DNA of 44,234 nucleotides from Stramenopiles sp. TOSAG23-2 (lineage: Eukaryota; Sar): the NCBI GenBank assembly GCA_900128395.1, contig LT649294.1, forward strand, positions 1 to 44,234, given 5' to 3'. The notes under the pieces were generated by a model. It was not told the origin of the DNA and searched no databases. It was given only the letters and a program-made list of their open reading frames with translations. This document shows positions 32,899-43,001 of this stretch, piece after piece. The position numbers and the translations under genes were made by a program. Every line of letters starts with the position of its first letter. Positions within the stretch are counted from its first letter, which is position 1.

Positions 32899-34740
32899 TT
32901 ATAATTCCCTCCATTTTTTTCCACCTTTTGAACGTATAAGATCAATGATCTTTTGTTTAATTGGACTTTTATTATATTCATATGCCCAGTCCAGGGGAGT
33001 GTCCCCCCCGCCCTTCTTATTAATGCTAGTAAGAGACATATTAGTTAATAACAACTCAATTAACTTCGTATCCTTTTTGTTCCAACGTGCTGCTAAATGT
33101 AATGCATTCGATCCATAACTAATTGCAATATTAGGATCAGCTTCACCTTGTTCAATCAAATATTTAACTATTTGGAAATGTTCGTCTCTTGCAGCTATCA
33201 TTAAAGGTGTATTTTCACCACCACGAGTATCTTTACCGACTTGATTCACGTATTCTTTCAATGTCATACCACTTTCATTCGCATCATGGGTTTCTACTAA
33301 AACTTTAACAACATCCAACATACCTTTCTCGCTTGCAATAATTATACCTATATGCTTCCAATAACTTTTCATCACTGCTTGATGCCCCGTATCCAACCAT
33401 TTCTTTACTTGTTCATCGGTTAAATTACCCCAATCCGTATTAAATTCTTTTATTGATTTATTTTTTTTCATGACATTACATATTTCATCAATAACATCAT
33501 TGGTTAAATCATAATATGTCACGGATTCAATTTTATTTAAACGTATAGCATCTAAATTTAATCCACCACCTACTTCAAATAAATGTTGAATATATTGACG
33601 AATACTTATACCCATCGCTCGCGTTGCAATGTATACTTCTAATAACGTACGTGTTATTGATATTGCAGATAATATTAATGACAATCCTAACGTTTGTTCT
33701 GTATTTAATTTAAAAAAATATAAATCTAATGTTTCGTTTGGATTAAAACCACATGTTTTATCATCAGTGCATGTGAAATATAATATTAATTGCAATATTG
33801 TTTGTGGAAATGATTCACATAATACTTCAATTAATACACGTAATGCTTCATATTGTATCATGAAGATTGATAATTTAGTTGGTGTACATCGATTCAATGG
33901 ACGATAAAAGATAATGTATATATCTAATATTGGTACAAGTGGTATGGATAATGGTAATAATATACAACGTTTGATGTTGTTTTGTCGTATTTGTTTGGTT
34001 TTCTGTTCGAGAGATTTATCATAATCTTTAAATGATTTGCTTGGGTTGACTTTTGTGGCTGACTTATTACCGCTACCATCGCTGTATTTCCAATTAAGAT
34101 CATACGTATTATCATCATTCACTTTTGTAATCTTTCCTTTACCATACTCGTATCCATCCTCCCATTTATATTTATACTCCACCTCATCACCAACTTGCAA
34201 ACGTTTCCTTGGATTTTTAAATAAATCGGTTTTAAAATATACATTTATACCAAACCATCCTAATCCAAATTGTAATGTTAAAAAACTCAACATGAAATAA
34301 TACATCATTTGTACATATCCATTGGTTGATTTTGATAAATTAACTAATAATGCAATATCGGATGACATATCTAACCAATAACATAATATTTTAAAGAAAA
34401 TATTTAATGCCAAAAGTAATGATATAAATCTTGGATATTTTTCTTGTATTTTATTTAAACATCTTCCACATGATTTTACTTTCTTATTTTTATATGAACG
34501 TATTCTTGAACGGATACGTCGTGGACGTTGTTTTTTCTCTTTTTTCTTTCCATTTGTTTCACTTGGATGTATTTTAGTTGATAATTTCTTCTTTGCTTGA
34601 TCATCCAGTATCGACCCAGCAACGACTGTACCACCAACTAATGCAAGACCACCCGCTTCCATCATCGTTTCCGTTGTCCCTACATTGGCATTATCCAACA
34701 ATTCACCACTTTGCGTAATGGCATCAATTACTTGTGACAT
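32899..34740 (-). CDS. XK-related-like multipass protein with Tudor-like insert and ankyrin tail
   Basis: This 613-residue protein is one ORF. A basic N-terminal region (about 60-95) is followed by hydrophobic segments from about 105. The stretch LDMSSDIALLVNLSK resembles the early Asp-rich part of XK-family proteins, and EALRVLIEVLCESFPQTILQ resembles their later ESxPQxxLQ signature. XK-related proteins are scramblases that move phospholipids between bilayer leaflets. Between membrane segments lies a ~60-residue β-rich insert (about 180-240): VGDEVEYKYKWEDGYEYGKGKI, then DNTYDLNWKYSDGSG, which looks like a Tudor or SH3-like barrel. After the membrane part (to about 390) come linker helices and the shared ankyrin tail (about 465-613: TLKEYVNQVGKD, TPLMIAARDEHFQIVKYLIE, EADPNIA, NALHLAA, TPLDWAYEY, IIDLIRSKGGK). 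The XK call is by motif only. The tail is intact here, unlike in the other two genes. Confidence 0.75.
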   Translation of the reverse strand: MSQVIDAITQSGELLDNANVGTTETMMEAGGLALVGGTVVAGSILDDQAKKKLSTKIHPSETNGKKKEKKQRPRRIRSRIRSYKNKKVKSCGRCLNKIQEKYPRFISLLLALNIFFKILCYWLDMSSDIALLVNLSKSTNGYVQMMYYFMLSFLTLQFGLGWFGINVYFKTDLFKNPRKRLQVGDEVEYKYKWEDGYEYGKGKITKVNDDNTYDLNWKYSDGSGNKSATKVNPSKSFKDYDKSLEQKTKQIRQNNIKRCILLPLSIPLVPILDIYIIFYRPLNRCTPTKLSIFMIQYEALRVLIEVLCESFPQTILQLILYFTCTDDKTCGFNPNETLDLYFFKLNTEQTLGLSLILSAISITRTLLEVYIATRAMGISIRQYIQHLFEVGGGLNLDAIRLNKIESVTYYDLTNDVIDEICNVMKKNKSIKEFNTDWGNLTDEQVKKWLDTGHQAVMKSYWKHIGIIIASEKGMLDVVKVLVETHDANESGMTLKEYVNQVGKDTRGGENTPLMIAARDEHFQIVKYLIEQGEADPNIAISYGSNALHLAARWNKKDTKLIELLLTNMSLTSINKKGGGDTPLDWAYEYNKSPIKQKIIDLIRSKGGKKWREL

Positions 34741-35405
34741 CTTTCTTTTTTTCTTCTTCTTTGTGCTATAATATATTATTATTATTACTACTATTATTAG
34801 TTACTATTTCAAATATTTGTTTGTTTGTTTCTTTCTTCACTCTCCATCTATCTATCTATCTATCCATCTATCCATCTATCTATCCATGCAGGAATGTGTA
34901 CAATCATATAAATATATTAACATGTAAATACTATAGGAAATAACCCATTTGTTTTCTTCATTTTAACAATTTGTAACGAAAGTCCGAAAGTGGAATTTAG
35001 TATCATAAAAACTAATATGAAAAATACAGATAATAATATATAAATAGAATCACATTTAACAACAGAAAAGAAGATGAAATAATCGGATATTTTATTTAAT
35101 ATTTTAAATTTTCACCTGTCAAGGCACACGATTTTAGCCATGTTCGAGCGAGCGTTTCTAACACAATGCTGTGTAATGTAAATAATCGATTAAATATCGA
35201 CATATAAAAATAGTTTTGAGGTGTTTTATAAAGTTAAATTACTAAAATATCAAAAATATTTACACCCCCCGCCCCTTTCTTTTTTTGGTTTTCCTCTCCG
35301 CCGCGAGAGTTTTTTTTCTTTTCTTTTCTCTTTACGTTTTTACCACTTTATATACCCGCTTAACCAAGCACCTCTGCATCTCTTGCATACAGTACATACC
35401 GTTTA
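34741..35405. other. AT-rich intergenic region
   Basis: A TATC/CCATCTATC tetranucleotide microsatellite (about 34845-34885) follows the start of the minus-strand ankyrin gene. It lies upstream, so in the promoter side. No gene was recognised. The region also has C/T-rich runs at 35260-35340. Confidence 0.5.
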
Positions 35406-35678
35406 CTACTTAATGATTCTATGATGATATCCTAACCGATGTTCAATTCGTTCATGTTTATATAAGTTACGTGTTAATGTACATTTGTAATTACAGAAGT
35501 TGCAATATTTCCATACAACAATTGGACGATTTGTATTATTATCATCGTTGCTACTAGTAATAGTACAATTATTAATTTTATTGGTTGTTTTCCATGTTGT
35601 TTTTTTAATATCATTCCGATACATTGAATATATTAATTTCGGCATATTTTTAATATATGTAATATTGATGTGTGGCAA
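35406..35678 (-). CDS. Possible C2H2 zinc-finger exon (low confidence)
   Basis: A 90-residue frame lacking an upstream ATG in a long reading frame; the nearest in-frame ATG is about residue 12. It contains one clear C2H2 finger: CNFCNYKCTLTRNLYKHERIEH, with Cys-x2-Cys, then twelve residues, His-x4-His. The frame in front is Asn/Thr-rich. Such a finger would bind DNA or RNA. It may be the last exon of a gene whose 5' exon is not visible, or a degraded relic. The neighbouring minus-strand frame at 36026-36247 (MPKKKSTKDPTSIKIYE) could be part of the same transcript, but I see no convincing splice join. Confidence 0.35.
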   Translation of the reverse strand: MPHINITYIKNMPKLIYSMYRNDIKKTTWKTTNKINNCTITSSNDDNNTNRPIVVWKYCNFCNYKCTLTRNLYKHERIEHRLGYHHRIIK

Positions 35679-36794
35679 TAATATATATATGTATCCTTGA
35701 TGTCAAATGTAAAAACGGTGTGATGTGTTGTAATTATTATTAGTACTATTACTTTGTTTATATGTATGTATCTTTATTGATCGATGTCAAACAGATGGCA
35801 ATGTGTTGTAATTATTATTATTATTATTATTATACTATTTTGTTGAATATCCTAAAATAATATACTGTATATATCTATATTGTTCAATATCAACACTATA
35901 AAATAGATATATGTATATTGCAATGATACTTATTATTATTCGTATACGTATGTTGTTAATGAATATATTTTTAAAAATTTGTTGTAGGGTTTTTGTTTCG
36001 TTTCAATCTCTCTTGCTCGTATCTCTTATGTATCTATACCCATTCTTCCATCTATCCATCTTTCTATATATCTATAATGTGTAATGTGTACAAATGTGTG
36101 TGTGTCAATCAATGTGGATCCATATTTATTGGATATCATCACATTATTATTTAATGTTATTTTATATGTTGTTTGGTTATAAATGTCGAGATCACTTTCG
36201 TATATTTTTATGGATGTTGGATCCTTTGTTGACTTCTTTTTTGGCATTTTGGTCGATTTGCTCTATTAAGGTATAATTAAGATAGCATACGAATAGCTTT
36301 TATATTGCATAATATCTGTAATCTGTAAGTAAAGTTTAAAATGAAAGTATAGCGAGGACATATCATTAAAGATGCCCAAGAAAGAAATGACTGTGTTTGA
36401 GAGGTTAAGGTTTTTATAAGGTGGATGGCAAAAAATATCTTTTTCTGTCTTATTATATATAGAGAGGACCCGCGGATCCACTCTATACTATATAGTGTTA
36501 TATCCGGTATATTTTATATTTTTTTGCCCATATGGCTAATAATATATATATATGACACACACGTGCACACATGTGAAACAATATATGACATTCGGTATAT
36601 ATAATACATTTCTTATCTATATATATATATTTATTTAAAATAGTAAAGTGAATTTATTGTGAGAATATATATAAATATACACATTTACGTATATTATTAT
36701 ATATAATAAGAACTATAAAAGAATATAAATATAGTTATACACAACCATAAAAATATTATATACGCGTAAATATATATATAGTATAATATATACC
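35679..36794. other. AT-rich intergenic region, 1.1 kb
   Basis: Mostly low complexity, with ATT and TA microsatellites (about 35815-35840, 36620-36635) and TA-rich sequence before the ORF at 36795. A minus-strand frame at 36026-36247 (73 residues) has a Lys-rich start but no recognisable domain, and I do not call it a gene. Confidence 0.4.
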
Positions 36795-37217
36795 ATGCAA
36801 TTTGTACGTCAATGTCCTGATGGATTAACTAAAGCAGATGTAACGATGATGAAGTCTCTTTTAAAGCCACCAAGAGCTATTCAACTTTGTATTATGGGAT
36901 TATGCATGTTAACTTCAAACCCTGCTGCTGCAAAAATTAAAACAGATGCGGAAGCGAAAAAAAAACTACGGAATGCATCTTTTTTAAAACAAATATTAAC
37001 TCTGGATCTTAGTCAAATTCCATATGAAAATTGGGAAAGATTGACAAGCATACTTAAACCGTTTAAAAAAGAGCCTACATCTAAGACACTTATAGGGCGT
37101 GTCCATGGATTCTTAGTAAGTGTATTGCGAAACAGACCAGTTTCGTCACAAAATAAACAAACAAAAAAAAAGGCAAAACAAACGAAGAAAAACGAGCAAT
37201 TAAAAAATGAAGAGTGA
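36795..37217 (+). CDS. Orphan dynein-stalk-like ORF
   Basis: A 140-residue frame from ATG to TGA. Its first ~85 residues resemble the segment of dynein heavy chain that enters the microtubule-binding stalk: LTKADVTMMKSLLKPPRAIQL and CMLTSNPAAAK, then FLKQILTLDLSQIPYENWERL, in the order seen in dyneins (LxKxDxxxxKS...PPxxV, then FLxxLxxFDxxxI). The AAA modules, second stalk helix and tip are absent, so it cannot be a motor. The C-terminus turns Lys-rich. It could be a free-standing stalk-like protein, a gene fragment relocated from a dynein, or part of an otherwise lost gene. A TA-rich stretch precedes the start, as for other genes here. It is followed by cadherin-like fragments with different base composition. 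Confidence 0.45.
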   Translation: MQFVRQCPDGLTKADVTMMKSLLKPPRAIQLCIMGLCMLTSNPAAAKIKTDAEAKKKLRNASFLKQILTLDLSQIPYENWERLTSILKPFKKEPTSKTLIGRVHGFLVSVLRNRPVSSQNKQTKKKAKQTKKNEQLKNEE

Positions 37218-37450
37218 TTCCCACCTGCATTAGTATTAGCACCAGTAACCATCCCAACCACATTGGCAGATGAAATTTGGCCACTAACTACCGTTTGTAC
37301 CTTTCCTGACGTAAACGCTATATACGGAGTTGCTGATGTAGTAGTGCTACCACCATCGCCAACGTTCATAGTATGTAGAGAGACCACAGAACCTGCAGCT
37401 TTATTTTCATCAATTTGGAATAGATAGTTATGTGAAGGTACAAATGGCAA
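37218..37450 (-). pseudogene. Possible adhesion-protein fragment, opposite strand
   Basis: On the minus strand a frame reads SHNYLFQIDENKAAGSVVSL and then Gly/Ser/Thr-rich strands (TPYIAFTSGKVQTVVSG). It resembles the start of an extracellular β-sandwich repeat, but the frame has no ATG and is broken upstream. The base composition is GC-richer than the flanks. I am unsure it is a real gene relic. Confidence 0.25.
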
Positions 37451-37959
37451 AACTGGACGCTATGTTATTATTCGCTCTCCAGATGCATTTACTAATGGCA
37501 TTTGGTTCCAGTACAACGGTTAGTCTTTCTGCCGTAGGACATTTTGTAGTTAATGTAGCAGATGCCAATGAACCACCTGTGGCATATGATAAATCCCATA
37601 TACGATCCGAAAATGCACCAATTGGTTCGTTCATTGATTATTATATAGCAACGGATGAAGATACAGCAGATGTGTTGACATACACGATTGTAAATGGGAA
37701 CGAAGATGGCGTTTTCAGTGTTGATACGGCCGATCCATGTTTTATTTGGTTAGCAAAATCATTAGATTATGAAACAAAACCAAAACATGTATTGGAAGTG
37801 GAAATATCAGATCGTACATGTACTTGCACAAAAATAAAGCCCTGTTTTGATACAACAACGGGCGTTTGTTACGGTACTGGGTACGATGGTACTTGCCAAA
37901 GCAGATGCCATGATGCCAAAATTAATAAATATAATCAAAAAGAATTCTCTTTGATATAA
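37444..37959 (+). CDS. Cadherin-repeat-like fragment
   Basis: The frame from ATG 37444 gives 171 residues. The first ~25 are hydrophobic (MLLFALQMHLLMAFG), signal-peptide-like by accident or design. Residues ~40-125 carry a full set of cadherin landmarks: VADANEPP, SENAPIGSFI, TDEDTADVLTYTIVNGNEDGVFSVD, LAKSLDYETKP and VEISD. In cadherins these bind calcium between repeats. A Cys-rich stretch follows (CTCTKIKPC, CYGTGYDGTC), and then the frame ends. A single repeat is far short of any known cadherin, so this is probably a gene fragment or an exon of a gene with missing parts. A competing frame at 37430-37530 reads GTNGKTGRYVIIRSP, which may be older coding sequence. Confidence 0.45.
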   Translation: MAKLDAMLLFALQMHLLMAFGSSTTVSLSAVGHFVVNVADANEPPVAYDKSHIRSENAPIGSFIDYYIATDEDTADVLTYTIVNGNEDGVFSVDTADPCFIWLAKSLDYETKPKHVLEVEISDRTCTCTKIKPCFDTTTGVCYGTGYDGTCQSRCHDAKINKYNQKEFSLI

Positions 37960-38654
37960 CGCAAAATGCGAAAAGGTTAAAAATGGATGAAAAATTTCGG
38001 ATGGATGGATTTTATATTCAAGGGTCAAGGGCAGGTAAAGCGAGATGCGGAGAAGCAAGAAGCAAAAGGAGATGAAAGGATGAAAGATGAAAGGAAATGC
38101 ACAAGATGCAAAGGAGAAAGGAGAAAGGAGGTAAAGAAGCGTATATAAGCATGTAAATAGAATATTAGCAATCTTATTTTTCATGCTATGTCGCTATTAA
38201 TAATTATGATAGACACAGCATTACCACTTTAACCCTATTATCTAACACACACACGAAAAATCTCTAGCAGGCAGATAGCAGGTGATTTGATGATGGTTTC
38301 GTATTTTTCAAAATATATATATATATATATTGATTGATTGATGCACAAGAAGTTAATAGTGAAAAGCGATCGAAGTAGAACAGACGTAGACGACTATGTT
38401 GATAGTTTATATAATTATTGTATGTAGAAAATCATTGTGACGGTATAATATAGTATATAGAAATAGTTAGACGCATCGATTCCTTCTTGATACGTTTTTT
38501 TTTTTTTGCGAATAATTGCACATTTTTTTTGGAAATTAATTAAATTATTAAATTTCGTACATTTTTAATTAAAAATAAAAGTTTATGCTGTTCTATATAC
38601 CCATTTTACATTCTCGTGTGCTTAACTAATAAACAAATAGAATATATAAATATA
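37960..38654. other. Intergenic region with polypurine stretch
   Basis: About 38010-38140 is strongly purine-biased on the plus strand (runs of A and G with few pyrimidines). A TA microsatellite is near 38315-38330, a T/A-rich stretch at 38490-38580. No gene was recognised. Confidence 0.5.
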
Positions 38655-40351
38655 ATGCATCGTAATGCAATATTATGTAATATATGTGGTAGATCCTTCT
38701 TTCCACAATCATTAAAATTTCATACACCAGGTAAGTAGTTTATATATATATATCTAATCAAAATTAAAAAATAATAAAACTAACTGTATATATATATCAA
38801 TACAACCACCACCATCATCAACAAACAACAACAAATAATATAGCATGCATTAAAAAACATGAAAATATACCAATACCATGTCAATATTGCGATGTAGAAT
38901 ATAAACAAAAAGATATGCCAAATCATTTACGTAAATGTAAAAAAGCAAAACGTATGATGAAACAAAATAAACGTAATAAAGCAACAAATTCATTTCATAT
39001 GCATAAACAAACTCTTGTTGATAATTCAAAAATGAAATTAAATAAAAAATATGAAAATTATACACAATTAGCAAAACGTGCTAAAGATGAAAGTGCATCA
39101 TTGACAAAGATATTTCATACTAGTAAAGAAGAAGAAGAGGAACATTTAAAACAACGTAATAGTAAAAGTATTACTACTAGTAGTAGTAGTAGTGGAACTA
39201 TGATGTCACGTATACCATGTGCTATATGTGGACGTAAATTTTCTGCTGATCGAATTGGTAAACATCAAAAAATATGTCGTAAAAATAATGCATCAAAAAG
39301 ACGTGTATTTGATTCAACGAAACAACGTATTGAAGGTACAGAGATGGCAACGCATTATAATCATCAACATAATAATAGACGACGTAGAAAAATAAAAAAA
39401 GGATTAGGAGGCCGTAAAGCAAATCGTCCATCTAATAATAATAATACTAAAAAACAATATGGATCATTACCATCATCACCACGTAAATTAAAATTAAAAG
39501 CAATGAATAATAATAATACAAAAACAAACAAGAAAAAATCATCAAATTGGAAAGAACAATCAAATATGTTACGACAAGCCATTCAACAATCAAAATTAGT
39601 ATCAAATGCAATTAAAAATGGTACTGATTTATCATTATTACCACCACCAATACCAACGAAAGAACCAGAGCAATGGGTAAAATGCCCAACATGCCATCGT
39701 ACATTTAATCCACAAAGTGGTGCTAGACATATTTCAAAATGTAAATCGATTTTAAATAAACCAAAAACATTATTAAAAGGTAGTGGTGGTGGTGCTGGTA
39801 TGTATAATGGTAGAACACCAAATATTATATCACCAGAATCAACAAGACGTTTAAAGCGTATCTCACCAATCAAAGAATTTGGACAATCAAATGGTAATAT
39901 CATCAATAGAAATAGAAAACATACAACCTTTGGTGCTGGACGTGATATTGAACAAGTACGTCCTACTATATATGGTAATGGTGGTAATAATAATGGTATG
40001 TTTCATCGTGAAAATATACGTCGTCCAGCACATCATCATCAGAAGCAGCAGCAGCAACAACAACAACAATCATCATCGTCATCAACTCGTCATCGCCATC
40101 GTCGTCGTATTCAATCAAAAGCACCAAGCTTTAATGGTGGCCCAAATACATTTGGTAGTCCATCTAGTAGTAGTAGTAGTCGTTTTGGACGTGGTAGTGG
40201 TAGTAGTGGACGTGGTGGTATGAATAATGCAAGTGGTGGTGTCATTACAAGTAATGCAACTAGTAGAAACAATCCAATGTTAACAAATCATTTACAAGCA
40301 AGTCCACATCCATTTGGTACAAATGCTTCGAAATATGTGTCACGTGGGTAG
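38655..40351 (+). CDS. Four-finger C2HC protein (ZC2HC1-like)
   Basis: Exon 1 is 38655-38730 and exon 2 is 38844-40351, joined across a 113-bp intron (GTAAGT...ATATAG, phase 1) to give about 527 residues. Four C2HC-type fingers follow the pattern Cys-x2-Cys, about 11-12 residues, His-x3-4-Cys: CNICGRSFFPQSLKFHTPAC, which spans the splice junction, CQYCDVEYKQKDMPNHLRKC, CAICGRKFSADRIGKHQKIC and CPTCHRTFNPQSGARHISKC. This is the zf-C2HC fold of the ZC2HC1 family, whose role is not well defined. Long Lys/Asn/Ser-rich linkers separate the fingers. The C-terminus is a low-complexity Ser/Gly/Gln/His region (repeats of GSSSS and poly-Gln). The finger across the intron makes the splice model secure. 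Confidence 0.85.
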
Positions 40352-40922
40352 GAAAGTATATATATATATATATGTACACTTCATTTTTGTAATTATATAT
40401 ATGCCCATATTGCATCAATAGAAAGGGTACTTTAAGAATGTATGTACATGAATTTCAAGAGACATAAAAAATTAAAATATATGAATATATCATTAATTAA
40501 AAATTACAGTACTTCTCGTATCATAACATGTTTTTGGCGTCGTGCGTGTATCATACGAGTATTTAAATTTTACATAATATCTGATCTGCCATCTGCCATC
40601 TGGGCAATCTGACTCTAAATGATCTATTTTACCAGCAGAGAGTAGAGAGCGGTATATTGTTCTATTCTTGCTCTATCTTTTTAGTGTCTCGCAAAAGAAG
40701 TGTGGAGAAGATCGCGTGGAGAAGAAGGGTGAAAAGGTTTTCCTAGAGTTAACTTGTTGACTTTTCATTTGGCACTCATGCTGGCATAAAAAAAGAAGAT
40801 TTATAATATCATCATAAAAACCATGAAAATAACACTACACAGCATAATAAAAAAGATGTAAAAGTTCAATTAGAAATATTAATTAAGTGAGGAAGGGAGA
40901 CGGGGAGGGATTGTGATAATAT

Positions 40923-40958
<36 letters not shown>

Positions 40959-41207
40959 ATAAATATTCATAGAGAAACATATTATACATAGATTTTATAG
41001 ATATATAATATACCATCAGCACATATATATATTTTTGTATATTTAATTTTTTTTTTTTTTGATTAGAAGAATAATTAAATTTAAGTAAATATTAAAATTT
41101 TGGCCATTTTCTTATCAGATATATTAAATAATAGAAACATATAAACGGGATTTTTATTTGTTTTTGCTTCTCTTCATCATCATATATTATTAATTTTCCG
41201 AATACAT

Positions 41208-41243
<36 letters not shown>

Positions 41244-41285
41244 TAATCCCACGATCATCAATTATAGTAAGAATCAAAGAAAATC
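40352..41285. promoter_or_regulatory. Intergenic region upstream of the mitochondrial carrier
   Basis: No gene recognised. TA microsatellites lie at 40359-40373, 40927-40956 and 41209-41232; the last is ~50 bp before the carrier start. Poly-T near 41050. Confidence 0.5.
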
Positions 41286-42015
41286 ATGTCCAATGAAACA
41301 ACTGCTATGGAACGTTTTTTAGCAGCTGGTATTGGTGCTGCAGTTGCTGAATCTACTACCTTGCCAGTTGATATTGCAAAAGTACGTTTACAAACACAAA
41401 CACCACGTGCAGATGGTAGTATGTTATATCGTAATATGATACAAAGTATGTTTGTAGTTGGTAAAAATGAAGGGCCAACTGCATTATGGAAAGGTTTATC
41501 ACCAGCATTAATGAGACAAGTTAGTTATACAGGATTATCATTTGTTTTATATACACCTATACGTAATTTTATTGCTGGTGAAAATGTGGAAAAAAAAGAT
41601 ATACCATTTTTTAAACGTGTATTAAGTGGTGGACTTGCTGGTGGCACAGCAATTATATGTATGAATCCAACCGATGTGATTAAAACACAAATGCAAACAC
41701 ACACAGGGAAACCAAAGATGGTACCAATATTTAAAGATATTTTAAAAAATGAAGGTATAAAAGGTTTTTGGCGTGGTGTACATCCAAATGTTGCAAGATG
41801 TTTTGTTGGTAATGCATGTGAAATTGGATGTTATGATCAATTTAAAACTTGGATAGTTGAAAGTGGTGCTGTACCGGATGGTCCAATGGCACATTTATCT
41901 GCAAGTGGTGGTGCTGGTATTGTCAGTGCTATTTTTAGTACACCTGTGTAAGTTTTGTTATTTCTTGCATCTCTCTCTCATTCTCTCTCTCTTAGTTCAC
42001 ATCACATCATACTAA

Positions 42016-42058
<43 letters not shown>

Positions 42059-42290
42059 CAGAGATGTGGTGAAAACACGTTTAATGAATCAAGCAGGTAG
42101 TGGTGGTGAAGGTGGATTAACACGTTATAAAGGTGTTATTGATTGTTTTGTACAAATACCAAAACAAGAAGGTTTTAGTGCATTTTATAAAGGTTTTACA
42201 CCATTAGCAGTTAGAAAAGTAACATGGACAATGTTTTACTTTTTAGCATATGAAAAAGCATTATTTATGGTTAGTGGTAAATATTCGTAA
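41286..42290 (+). CDS. Mitochondrial carrier (SLC25; UCP/dicarboxylate type)
   Basis: Exon 1 is 41286-41947 and exon 2 is 42062-42290, with a 114-bp intron (GTAAGT...ATACAG) filled with an (ATT)n run. The product is about 296 residues, the normal length for the family. Three carrier signatures are visible: PVDIAKVRLQTQ (about residue 27), PTDVIKTQMQTH (about 129) and, formed only by splicing, PVDVVKTRLMNQ. The six-helix, threefold repeat fold follows. The pattern is closest to UCP/oxoglutarate/dicarboxylate-type carriers, and the first two repeats carry the related RLQ/QMQ forms. It would exchange metabolites, or move protons if a true uncoupling protein, across the inner mitochondrial membrane. 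The substrate cannot be read from this sequence. The second signature has Thr-Gln where most carriers have Val-Arg or Thr-Arg, so the usual charged pair of the salt-bridge network is altered there. Confidence 0.93.
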
Positions 42291-43001
42291 AAGGAGGTTG
42301 TATAGATGTATAGATGTGTAATTTATTATTATTAATAAATAAAGTTTGATGCACGCTGATAGTTGATCTAGATGAAGTTTTAAATAATATTATTAGATTT
42401 TAGTGGTATAAAAATTAACAGAATGTACCACATTAAATACAATATAGATGTTTAACATCTTGTACATAAGATTTTGTTGTAAATGTTTAGGAAAAAAAAA
42501 AGGAGAATAGGTATATAATATATTTTTGTAAATATGAATGTAAAATACGGTGTTTGTGTTGAGTGTAATTTAAATATTTGGAGTTTTTATTAGTTTTTGT
42601 AAAGAAATTAAGACGGAAAAATTTTAAAAAGGATGATAACAAACCAACACGAGTTACGAGTTACGAGAGTTTTGGGAGTTTGGTTTTAGTGTGTTGGTGT
42701 GTTGGTAATTTGCCATATATATATTTTGATTATATAATACGAATAATTTAAAACACTCTCTCTAGAATCTAGAAATTTTTAGACTTTTCCTACTTCCCCC
42801 TTTCCGTGGCTTCCGGCTTCCGTCAAAACATTAAAATAGTTTTTTATAATCAATACTAATCTATGAATACAATCTATAAATTTTGTATTCGTCTTGTTTC
42901 TTCATTTTGTATTTTTCTTTTTTTTTTAAATAAATGCCGACATCATTAGTATTTTATATCGAACAATTAATTTTCACAAACAATATTCATTTTCCCCTGC
43001 A
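42291..43001. other. Convergent intergenic region
   Basis: About 700 bp between two converging genes; the 3' flank of the carrier and that of the RIIa-domain gene. No gene or RNA was recognised. A 'cgagttacgagttacgag' short repeat is near 42648-42668. Confidence 0.5.
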
